Part shown: one piece after another, positions 8,884 through 16,078 of the stretch
Position numbering within the stretch: position 1 is the stretch's first letter
How the letters are laid out: each line of letters starts with the position of its first letter
Source: a bacterium
Lineage (GTDB): Bacteria > KSB1 > UBA2214
Direction of reading: 5' to 3'
Length of the DNA: 64,000 bases
NCBI GenBank assembly: GCA_029560815.1
Contig: JAKQKF010000046.1
Span: 6,457-70,456 of the forward strand
Program-made: the position numbers and the translations under genes
The notes under the pieces: model-generated
Told to the model about the DNA's origin: nothing
What the model saw: only the letters and a program-made list of their open reading frames with translations
Databases searched by the model: none

Positions 8884-10239
8884 CTAGCTGCGTTTCTTGC
8901 GCTTGAGCTGGTATCGCCTGATCTTGTTGTAAAGTGTCACCCTGTCGATCCCCAGCATTCTGGCGGCCTTGCTGATGTTCCAGTTTGCCTTGCCAAGCAT
9001 GAGCGCAATATGATGCCTCTCCATCTCGGCAAGGGAATCCGATCCTTCATGCCGTTCGGCGCTCTCCTCGGCAAGCTGGAAGGGCAGATCGTGGGGCATG
9101 ATGGCGGGCGCTTTGCCTACAACCATCGCCCTCTCGATGGCGTTCTCAAGCTCCCGGATATTGCCCGGCCATTGGTGCCGGATGAGCAGGTCAAGCGCCT
9201 GCGGTGAAATCTCGCGGATATCCTTGTTCATGCTCCGGCTGTACTTGCGAATAAAATGGTCCACCAGCCCCGGGATATCTGATTTGCGCTCGCGCAGAGG
9301 AGGGAGGACGATCGTGAAGACATTGATGCGGTAATACAAATCCTCGCGGAACGAACCATCGGCAACAGCCTGCTCAAGATTTTTATTGGTTGCGCAGATC
9401 AAACGGATATCCACGTGGATGTTCTGGCTGCCGCCCACCCGGGTGAACTGCCGGCTTTCGAGCACCCGCAGCAGTTCCATCTGCATCTTCTGGCTGATAT
9501 TGCCGATCTCGTCGAGAAAAAGCGTGCCCTTGTCAGCGAGCTCAAATTTGCCCTTCCGCCGGCTCTGCGCTCCTGTGAAAGCCCCTTTTTCATGGCCGAA
9601 AAGCTCGCTCTCCAGAAGGCTCTCAGACAGGGCGCCGCAGTTGACCGCGATGATGGGGTGGTAACGGCGCTCGGAATGATCATGAATAGCGCGCGCGATC
9701 AGCTCCTTGCCGGTTCCACTTTCACCACGGATGACCACCGTCGCATCCGATTGGGCGACGGTCTGCACCAGTTCCATTACCCGCCTGATCTGCGGACTAT
9801 CGCCGATGATCTCTTCAGGTCCGGACAGCTGCTGCATGCTCTGCCGCAGCTCACTGTTTTCCTCCCGCAGTGAGATCCGTTCGGCGGCGTTTCGCACCAT
9901 ATGACTGAGTTCCTCCGGATTGAAGGGCTTGACGACATAGTCATAAGCGCCCTCCTTGAGGCTCTGTACTGCTGTATCCACCGAAGCGAAGGCGGTCATG
10001 ATGATGATGATCATCTCCTTGTGAAGCTCACGCACCCGGCGCTGCAGTTCTATCCCGCTCATCCCCGGCATGCGGACATCGAGCAGTATGATATCCCATG
10101 GCGACTTGTCAAGCGCTGCCAGAGCCTCAAAGGCATCTTTGGCGATACCGACCTCGTAGCCCTCCTCCCGGAACCAGTTGAAAAGTGAGAGCCGTACGGA
10201 CTCTTCATCGTCGACGATCAGAATGGATACTGAATTCAT
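8884..10239 (-). CDS. NtrC-family sigma-54-dependent response regulator
   Basis: The 451 residues comprise a receiver domain (about 1-120; acidic pair DDE, phospho-Asp in LLDVRMPG, Lys in VVKPF), an AAA+ activator domain (about 145-380; Walker A GESGTGKE, the sigma-54 contact loop GAFTGA, Walker B GTLFLDEIG) and a Fis-type helix-turn-helix at the C terminus (ISKAARMLGIDRVTLYNKIRR). All parts needed to activate sigma-54 RNA polymerase are intact. GAGGAA precedes the ATG. It lies 34 bp downstream of the haem kinase and is surely its partner. The best target is the sigma-54 promoter at 15656. Confidence 0.95.
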   Translation of the reverse strand: MNSVSILIVDDEESVRLSLFNWFREEGYEVGIAKDAFEALAALDKSPWDIILLDVRMPGMSGIELQRRVRELHKEMIIIIMTAFASVDTAVQSLKEGAYDYVVKPFNPEELSHMVRNAAERISLREENSELRQSMQQLSGPEEIIGDSPQIRRVMELVQTVAQSDATVVIRGESGTGKELIARAIHDHSERRYHPIIAVNCGALSESLLESELFGHEKGAFTGAQSRRKGKFELADKGTLFLDEIGNISQKMQMELLRVLESRQFTRVGGSQNIHVDIRLICATNKNLEQAVADGSFREDLYYRINVFTIVLPPLRERKSDIPGLVDHFIRKYSRSMNKDIREISPQALDLLIRHQWPGNIRELENAIERAMVVGKAPAIMPHDLPFQLAEESAERHEGSDSLAEMERHHIALMLGKANWNISKAARMLGIDRVTLYNKIRRYQLKRKKRS

Positions 10240-10273
10240 AATTCCTCGGTTTACTGTAAAATAGTGTCAGCTC

Positions 10274-11944
10274 TTACTGAATAACCTGGCTCGGATCCGC
10301 CGCTGGCGCCTTCGGGTCGATCTCTTTTCCTCCCTGTGCCCCTTTATCCGGCAAAGGGTGACGAGGCAGAGTGATGCTAAAAACTGTGCCCCCCGATGAT
10401 CCGGCGTCAACCGCGATGATACCCTGATGGCGCTGGATGATGCCGTAGGTCACAGCCAGCCCCAGACCAACCCCTTTGCCCTCCTTTTTGGTCGAGAAAA
10501 AGGGATCAAAGATATGAGGCAGGACATCGTCTGGAATGCCTCCGCCGGTATCCGCAACCTCGATCATGATGGACTCCGGATTGCTTTTTGCGCTGGTGCG
10601 GACAGTCAAGGTGCCGCCGCTCTCCATCGCCTCGATGGCATTGACGAAAAGGGCCACCAGAGCCTGGCGGATCTGCCCTGCATCACAGATCAAACGATCA
10701 TCCGCGAGCTGCAGTTCATCGCAGTGAGCGATTCCCTTCAGCTCCATGTGATGATGGACCAGCTTCAGACTCGATGTGATCAGCTCGTGCAGATGGTCTT
10801 CTGCGAAATGGCCCCCGGATTGGCGCGCGAAGAGGAGCATGTTGTTGATAATATCTCCCGAACGGCCGATCTCGTTTTTGATGATCGTCAGATATTCCTG
10901 CAACCGCTGCCTGGCGGCAGGAGGCAGCGACTCATCCTGCAGCAAACGCAGGGCGAGGAAGGAGTAGTTCAGTGCGCCGGCGAGCGGATTGTTGATTTCA
11001 TGGGCGACGGTGGCGGAGAGATGACCAAGAGAGGCCAGCCGTTCCATTTGCACCAGGTGCGATTCAGCCTCGGACAGTTCACGGCTTTTCTTCTCGACCT
11101 TATCTTCCAGATGGAGAGACCAGTCAGTGAGTTCACGCCGGGCTGCATCCAGATCAGCGTTCATCTGGTTGAAAGCCGCGGCGAGCTGGCCCAGTTCATC
11201 ATTCCTGGCGGCCTCAATACGATAGGAGAGGTTGCCGGAGGCGATCTCGTGCGTCCCCTTGATCAGAGCGCCGACGCGGCGGCGGACAAACCGGTCGATG
11301 AACCAGCCGGCGGAGAGGCCGCTCGCCAGAATCAGCAGGATGCCGAAGAAAATCAGCTGCCGGCGGTCCGCGCGCAGCTGCGCATCGACCCCTGCCAGAG
11401 ACCACTGCACATCCAGAACCCCCAGTATTTTCTCCCCGGCACTGTGGGCGTGGCAGTCCGCGTTGGAGCAGTCGGGTTCGTTGGCAATGGGATTGACCAT
11501 CCCCAGAATGCGGCGGCCGGCGTCGTCACGCAAAAGACGCTGACCGTCTGCGGCCGGGATGACGGCTGGCTCCTTCCCCGCAGCATGGCAAGCGGAGCAC
11601 GCTTCTGCAGCCGGATCGACGCTGCGGCCGATCTCCTCACGCCGGGAAGAGGAGACGATTCTGCCTTGCTTGTCGTAAACACGAATGGCGGCGATGCCGG
11701 AATCGGCCGCGAGCGTGCTGATGATCTGATGAATATCTTCCTTGCGGTTGATCAGCATGCCGTACCGCATCGACCCCTTGATAATGTCACTCACCCGGCC
11801 GGCGTTGACAGATGTGCTTTCAAGCAGCTGCCGGCTGTGGGTCTGCACAGAGCGGTGCGCATAAAGCCCGAAACCGCAGGTCGCGATGGCCATCATCAGG
11901 ATGAAAATTCTGACACTGAGGGACTGGAATGCTTTTTTCAACAT
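10274..11944 (-). CDS. Membrane histidine kinase with periplasmic c-type haem motifs
   Basis: The 556-residue sensor has an N-terminal TM helix (about 10-30), a periplasmic sensor region, a second TM helix (about 198-218), HAMP, HisKA (phospho-acceptor His in TVAHEINNPL) and HATPase_c with N, G1 and G2 boxes (DTGGGIPDD, GKGVGLGLA). The sensor region holds CSACH and CSNADCH, that is CX2CH and CX4CH haem-attachment motifs, so it probably carries covalently bound haem and senses redox state or a gaseous ligand. The loop between them (RRILGMVNPI) resembles the DUF3365/CACHE-type sensors of haem kinases. It forms an operon with the NtrC-type regulator at 8884, downstream of the electron-transfer operon that the pair likely controls. 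Confidence 0.9.
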   Translation of the reverse strand: MLKKAFQSLSVRIFILMMAIATCGFGLYAHRSVQTHSRQLLESTSVNAGRVSDIIKGSMRYGMLINRKEDIHQIISTLAADSGIAAIRVYDKQGRIVSSSRREEIGRSVDPAAEACSACHAAGKEPAVIPAADGQRLLRDDAGRRILGMVNPIANEPDCSNADCHAHSAGEKILGVLDVQWSLAGVDAQLRADRRQLIFFGILLILASGLSAGWFIDRFVRRRVGALIKGTHEIASGNLSYRIEAARNDELGQLAAAFNQMNADLDAARRELTDWSLHLEDKVEKKSRELSEAESHLVQMERLASLGHLSATVAHEINNPLAGALNYSFLALRLLQDESLPPAARQRLQEYLTIIKNEIGRSGDIINNMLLFARQSGGHFAEDHLHELITSSLKLVHHHMELKGIAHCDELQLADDRLICDAGQIRQALVALFVNAIEAMESGGTLTVRTSAKSNPESIMIEVADTGGGIPDDVLPHIFDPFFSTKKEGKGVGLGLAVTYGIIQRHQGIIAVDAGSSGGTVFSITLPRHPLPDKGAQGGKEIDPKAPAADPSQVIQ

Positions 11945-12124
11945 ATGGGCAGGGAAAGGGTGAGCTGATCAGATGATATTTGCAGATAAAAATAGAGAAT
12001 TATTCCGAATACCACAACCGGAATCGTAAATAATCTCGCCAATATAAAGCAAAATACAACAAATGATGTTGAATTAATTCACAAAGAGGTGGGATGGTCG
12101 GGTGGGGTGGGCGGTCCGGGTCAG

Positions 12125-12140
12125 GTGCTCAAAAGAGCAC
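12125..12140 (-). other. Small hairpin just past the end of the redox operon
   Basis: GTGCTC-AAAA-GAGCAC is a perfect 6-bp hairpin 3 bases beyond the last stop codon of the minus-strand operon. It lacks a T-run, so it may protect the 3' end rather than terminate. Confidence 0.4.
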
Positions 12141-12142
12141 AG

Positions 12143-12949
12143 TCACCGCGCATAGAAGGGTGCCACGGTGCTGAAGTAGCGCTTGCTGCCCAGCAGTCCG
12201 GCGAGCGTGCCGGGAAGAAGAGGATCTTTCCCGCGTATTGTTTCCTGATCCGGTTGTTCAGCATCAAGCGTCTCGGTGAGGGCTTGCTGAAGTTCGAGGT
12301 ATTGCGAGCGCAGAAAGGCCGACGCTTTCTCGGCCCTCAGTTTTCCGCTGGCTGCACTGCGGCTGGAGGTGACGCTGATCTCCATGAAAAAGGACTGAAC
12401 CGGCATCTCCATTTTCTGCGCCAGTTCCTCCAGCACTCCGGGATTGACGGCGCGCACCACACCGTCGCAGGGCGCAGTCAAACCCAGCGTACCTTCACTG
12501 GCAATGAGCCACATGGTCGGTTCCGAGGTCGTGAGGATGGCTCCCCGGCGGGGCAGGACGACTTCCCGTATGGGCGGCAGAAAAACGGTCCCGTTCTCGT
12601 TCAGGCCGATTTCAAATTTTTTTCCGCCCCGCGGGCGCATATACCAAAAGCCGGCTCCATACCAGGTGGCGGCATCAAAATGAGGAGAAGGAAGGAGGGG
12701 ATCCTTGATTTCCGCATCGGTCGGAAGAGAATGCTGCTGGTTGGGGCCTTCCAGAATCCGCCCTTCCACGGCAGGATGAGCTCTGCCGCTGCGCATCAGT
12801 TGATCGAAAGGGCAGCCGGCGCATGCAAAGGCGCGATCGCACAGCTTGAAAGCAACCAGACCCGCCTGCATCCAGACACAGGCGGCTTCGCCCTCCGGCC
12901 AGGCCTGGTTGGCCTGGCCGGAATATTTGGGGATGATTTTTTCCATCAT
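12143..12949 (-). CDS. GcvH-like domain protein with Cys-rich N terminus and no lipoyl lysine
   Basis: The N-terminal ~50 residues carry a conserved-looking motif, CVWMQAGLVAFKLCDR followed by FACAGCPFD, with four Cys suggestive of metal or Fe-S binding. After a linker comes a region resembling glycine cleavage H protein, ending in LTAPCDGVVRAVNP, which matches the beta-hairpin following the lipoyl site (...PVSGEVVEVN). Where H protein has ESVKA with the lipoylated Lys, this protein reads SEGTLGL without any Lys, so lipoylation is unlikely. The C terminus is helical. It is the last gene of the redox operon. Function unknown; an electron-transfer adaptor or scaffold is a guess. No good Shine-Dalgarno is visible. 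Confidence 0.55.
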   Translation of the reverse strand: MMEKIIPKYSGQANQAWPEGEAACVWMQAGLVAFKLCDRAFACAGCPFDQLMRSGRAHPAVEGRILEGPNQQHSLPTDAEIKDPLLPSPHFDAATWYGAGFWYMRPRGGKKFEIGLNENGTVFLPPIREVVLPRRGAILTTSEPTMWLIASEGTLGLTAPCDGVVRAVNPGVLEELAQKMEMPVQSFFMEISVTSSRSAASGKLRAEKASAFLRSQYLELQQALTETLDAEQPDQETIRGKDPLLPGTLAGLLGSKRYFSTVAPFYAR

Positions 12950-13007
12950 TTTGACCGCGTCACGAGAGCATCGAAGGGTCCAGGCAGGAACTGCTCTGCC
13001 TCGCCCC

Positions 13008-14564
13008 TTATTCCGAACTCATGTGACAGCCATCGCAGCTCTCTTCATAGTTGAATGCTTTTTCACCATTGTGACAGGTGCCGCACTGATCGTGACCGAT
13101 CGCAGGGCTCTTGCTGACGGCTCCCGCTTTGCTGGCGCGAATCGAAAAAAGTCCGGCGTGACAGCTCGAGCAGTTCGGCTCGCTGGTATCCACATGCGAT
13201 TCGTGGTTGAAAGTGACCTGGCCTGGACTGTCTTCCGACGGCGTAAAAGTGATCGGGGCGGGAAAGTTGAGGGTTTCGGCGGCGATGGCCCGGGCGGCTT
13301 CCGGCACTGCAGCCGGCTGATTGGGCTTTTGCGTGGCCAGGGAGTAACCGAAGCCGGCAAGGAGAAATACCAGCAGTCCGGCAAGCAGGCCCATGACCAG
13401 CTTGCCTTTGCGGCCGGCCTCAACCAGAGGCGGCTGGTGGTCACCGAGCTTTTCCTCGCGCGGAAAGACGGGCAGATATTTGGCTGCCAGCCGGAACAGG
13501 ACCAGTCCGGCGGCAATGATGGAGAGGGTTATCGCAACTTCCATCCAGCTGGGCAGATAGTCAACGCCAGCGGAACGCGCCATGCCCGTGATTGCAACAT
13601 TCAGGCGATTCATGACCAGGCCGAAAAGCGTTAATACCGCGGCGAAAAAGAGCCCGGCCTTGCTGGCACGGACCTTCGCATTGAAGAAGAGAATCATGGG
13701 CGTGATGTAGCCGAGGATGATCTCGATCAGGAAAAAGAAGCTCTCTCTGGAGCCATCGAAAGCATATTTGATCGATCCGCGCTCGATCATATTCTGCAGC
13801 CGCAGCACCAGGTAGATCATGAGAACGACGCCAATCACACGGCTGATATTCGCTAATAAACGCTGTTCGATCCCCTTGCCAAAAGCGCGCGCACTCAGAT
13901 AGGATTCAAAGATGACCATCGCCAGGCCGCCCGCAAGCGCACTGATGAAGAAAAAGACCGGCAGCATCCCAGAATACCAGATGGGATGCAGCTTGCTCGG
14001 GACGATCAGATAGAGCGAGCCCAGAGAGGACTGGTGCAGGGTCGAGAGGACGACGCCGGCTATGACCAGCGGGATCAGGATGCGATGGAAGAGATCCTGC
14101 CAGAACACCATGCGGAACCTCTCAAAGAAGGCCGGCAGAAATTCGAGAAAGAGGACGGTGGTGTAAAGCATGACGCACCAGCCCACCTCGAACATGACGG
14201 AATGGTGATTCCACATCGTGATGACATGCCAGACGTTATAGGGCTTGCCGAGATCGATGAGCAGAGCCACGATCACCAGAACATAGCCCAAAAAGGCGGT
14301 CAGGACAGTGGGACGGCCGATCGGCCGGTACTCCTTGAGATTGAAAATGTAGATGGTCGCGCAGACGGCAAATCCGCCCGCAGCAAGCGCGACCCCGATC
14401 AGAATGTCAAAACCGATCCAGATTCCCCAGGGGTAGGCATCCGAGAGATTGGTGGCGGCACCCAATCCGTTATAAAATCGATAGATGACAGAAAAGAGGC
14501 CCGCAGCCCAGATCACGGCCAGGGTGACGAGCCAGAAACTCGGTTTGGGAAGTTTAAATTTCAT
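13008..14564 (-). CDS. HybB/NrfD-family integral membrane subunit with C-terminal triheme cytochrome domain
   Basis: The 518-residue protein starts with about ten TM helices of the HybB/NrfD family (quinone-interacting subunits of hydrogenase-2, nitrite and polysulfide reductases; family length about 390). A further TM helix (about 395-415) leads into a cytochrome c7/c3-like tail with three haem motifs (CSSCH, CGTCH, CDGCH) plus extra His ligands (FNHESHV). The haem tail must lie in the periplasm. The fusion suggests a route from the quinone pool to periplasmic haem or back. GAGGAACC precedes the ATG. It sits between the 4Fe-4S protein and the GcvH-like protein in one operon. Confidence 0.85.
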   Translation of the reverse strand: MKFKLPKPSFWLVTLAVIWAAGLFSVIYRFYNGLGAATNLSDAYPWGIWIGFDILIGVALAAGGFAVCATIYIFNLKEYRPIGRPTVLTAFLGYVLVIVALLIDLGKPYNVWHVITMWNHHSVMFEVGWCVMLYTTVLFLEFLPAFFERFRMVFWQDLFHRILIPLVIAGVVLSTLHQSSLGSLYLIVPSKLHPIWYSGMLPVFFFISALAGGLAMVIFESYLSARAFGKGIEQRLLANISRVIGVVLMIYLVLRLQNMIERGSIKYAFDGSRESFFFLIEIILGYITPMILFFNAKVRASKAGLFFAAVLTLFGLVMNRLNVAITGMARSAGVDYLPSWMEVAITLSIIAAGLVLFRLAAKYLPVFPREEKLGDHQPPLVEAGRKGKLVMGLLAGLLVFLLAGFGYSLATQKPNQPAAVPEAARAIAAETLNFPAPITFTPSEDSPGQVTFNHESHVDTSEPNCSSCHAGLFSIRASKAGAVSKSPAIGHDQCGTCHNGEKAFNYEESCDGCHMSSE

Positions 14565-14621
14565 AGGTTCCTCAACAGGGTGAGCATTTTTTGTAAGAGA
14601 CCGGGCCTTCAGGAGGCCGTT

Positions 14622-15362
14622 CTAGACCGTTTCGTCAGGCTTTTCCTGCAGCTTGATTCTCCTGTTCACAATCCACCACAAGCCGGCCAGAAATGCCGTA
14701 CCGGTCGTCACGATGCCGGGGATCTTGTTGAGCACTTTCCAGGTCAGATTGGGATAGGACTCCTCGATGATATTGGCGGGGAATCCCAGTTCAGCAAAGG
14801 GGAGGGCGGAGAGATAGAGCACCGAGGTGCCGCCCGCCTCTTTCAAACCATAGATGTGGGGCTGATATTTTTCCGGACTCTCGGCGATGCGCCGCCGGGC
14901 CTCGGCGATCAACTCCTCACGATCGCCGAAAATTGTCGCACCGGTCGGGCATGCCGCCGTACAGGCGGGCTGCTCACCGATCTTGAGAGCTTTTTCATAG
15001 CAGAAAATGCACTTTTGAATGACCGGGATCGGCTTGTCCCACTGGTATTTGGGAATGCCGAAGGGGCAGGCGATCATGCAGTAGCGGCAGCCAATACATT
15101 TGTGGCCATCATAGATCACGGCGCCCTCGGGCGTCTTGGTGAGCGCTCCCACCGGGCACGCAGAGGCGCAGGCGGGCTCTTCGCAGTGCATGCATTGCCG
15201 CCGGATGTTCACACCGTTGCGGTGCTCCATCGAACTCCAGGTGTAGGCGGTCAGCATGTGGTTGGCTGAATCCCGGGGCAGGTCGTTGATCTCTTTGCAC
15301 GCCAGGGCACAGGCTTCGCACCCCACACATTTGGTTAAATCCGTTAGAATTGCGGCCTTCAT
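14622..15362 (-). CDS. HybA/NrfC/DmsB-type four-cluster 4Fe-4S protein with C-terminal TM helix
   Basis: Sixteen Cys in four groups (CVGCEACALAC, CMHCEEPACASAC, CIGCRYCMIAC, CIFCYEKALK...CTAAC) bind four [4Fe-4S] clusters. A single TM helix near residues 217-237 anchors the C terminus. HybA and NrfC homologues carry a Tat signal and act in the periplasm; here there is none, so the clusters should face the cytoplasm. The start at 15362 is chosen because AGGAGG lies six bases before it, whereas it abuts an in-frame ATG at 15368. It likely passes electrons to the HybB-like subunit encoded 58 bp downstream. Confidence 0.85.
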   Translation of the reverse strand: MKAAILTDLTKCVGCEACALACKEINDLPRDSANHMLTAYTWSSMEHRNGVNIRRQCMHCEEPACASACPVGALTKTPEGAVIYDGHKCIGCRYCMIACPFGIPKYQWDKPIPVIQKCIFCYEKALKIGEQPACTAACPTGATIFGDREELIAEARRRIAESPEKYQPHIYGLKEAGGTSVLYLSALPFAELGFPANIIEESYPNLTWKVLNKIPGIVTTGTAFLAGLWWIVNRRIKLQEKPDETV

Positions 15363-15396
15363 CCGCATCCTCCTGTTGGGTTATCTGCAGAGCGTT

Positions 15397-15486
15397 CTAA
15401 GATTTCTTTTTGGCCTGGCGCAGCTGGACCACATAATCCGTCAGAATGAAAGCCAGCGCCAGCGAGAGCAGAAGCAGTACGGCCAT
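15397..15486 (-). CDS. 29-residue single-TM peptide
   Basis: A short frame starts at ATG 15486, with GAGGAA nine bases upstream. It encodes MAVLLLLSLALAFILTDY, completing one TM helix, followed by a short basic tail ending QAKKKS. It is the first cistron after the sigma-54 promoter and ends 34 bp before the 4Fe-4S gene. Small one-helix subunits are common in membrane oxidoreductases (CydX and KdpF are analogues in kind). A structural subunit of the redox complex is inferred. Confidence 0.6.
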   Translation of the reverse strand: MAVLLLLSLALAFILTDYVVQLRQAKKKS

Positions 15487-15520
15487 AACGGGTTCCTCGG
15501 TTGAATGAGTTATGATTTCA

Positions 15521-15567
15521 GGAGTGCTCGGGCTGATCCTGTGAATATAAGGGGAGCACTCCAGCCC
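15521..15567 (-). promoter_or_regulatory. Structured leader with two interlocking inverted repeats
   Basis: In the RNA of the minus-strand operon, GGGCTG and GGAGTGCTC stand side by side, then 17-18 bases, then CAGCCC and GAGCACTCC side by side in the same order. The two stems interlock, so they must form a pseudoknot or exclude each other. Farther upstream in the same leader is CGAGGG-ATAG-CCCTCG (15587-15602) flanked by CCGCC/GGCGG. The leader is about 160 bases long. Known riboswitch consensus sequences were not recognised. Confidence 0.45.
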
Positions 15568-15655
15568 GCATCTTTTCCGCCGGCGACGAGGGCTATCCCT
15601 CGCGGCGGTGCCACAAGCACAGGGCAGTGCCCATGGCTGCGGGACGCTCGGTCTT

Positions 15656-15672
15656 TGCAACTTGTGTGCCAA
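15656..15672 (-). promoter_or_regulatory. Sigma-54 (-24/-12) promoter of the redox operon
   Basis: On the minus strand: TTGGCAC-ACAAG-TTGCA. This matches the consensus TGGCAC-N5-TTGCA at every conserved base, including GG and GC twelve bases apart. Transcription should start near 15645, about 160 bases before the first start codon (15486). The haem kinase and NtrC-type regulator encoded just beyond this operon are the obvious activators. Confidence 0.85.
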
Positions 15673-15794
15673 AATGCACCGGATAGTAGATGGAGGGTTA
15701 AGTCACTGAATATCAATAACGAAAGCTAGATAATTATGAAGACATAATGAACAGTGTGGCATAGCAGTTGATTAAATATTCAACATAATGCAAA

Positions 15795-15812
15795 GCAATT
15801 ATACTAAATTGC
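15795..15812. promoter_or_regulatory. Candidate activator site upstream of the sigma-54 promoter
   Basis: GCAATT-ATACTA-AATTGC is a perfect interrupted palindrome 150-167 bp upstream of the predicted sigma-54 start, the usual distance for NtrC-type enhancers. The rest of 15700-15900 is very AT-rich and rich in short repeats. Binding by the regulator at 8884 is inferred. Confidence 0.4.
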
Positions 15813-15947
15813 GCTAAATATAGTATAGTTAGCTATAAATAACTGCTTAATATAGCAACAAGATCGATAGTTTGACTCCCTTTGGATTGTAGATTTCCTG
15901 AACAGGTTGCGGCGTGCAATTCAACCCCTTTCTTCCGTTAATTACTG

Positions 15948-15976
15948 TTGACAAAATAAGTGCTTATTCCTATATT
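15948..15976 (+). promoter_or_regulatory. Sigma-70-type promoter of the transglutaminase-like gene
   Basis: TTGACA, 17 bases, TATATT, about 100 bases before the ATG at 16079. The boxes and spacing are identical to the toxin-antitoxin promoter at 52414. The spacer 15487-16078 therefore holds divergent promoters of two sigma classes and no further gene. Confidence 0.75.
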
Positions 15977-16078
15977 TAATCAAACTAAAGGTTCCTGGGT
16001 CTCGTCGCCGGCTGATTTTTCCTCTGCTGCATGGGCGCCATGCCTGTGACAACCAGCTCCACTGCGTGAGGTAAAAGT

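Noticed and set aside
12089..13054. A plus-strand frame of 321 codons opposite the GcvH-like gene
   Set aside because: It has no domain, signal or operon context; the minus-strand gene fits the redox operon.
15757..15772. TGGCAT-AGCAG-TTGAT on the plus strand as a second sigma-54 promoter
   Set aside because: The -12 GC is missing and a consensus sigma-70 promoter for the plus-strand gene lies at 15948.
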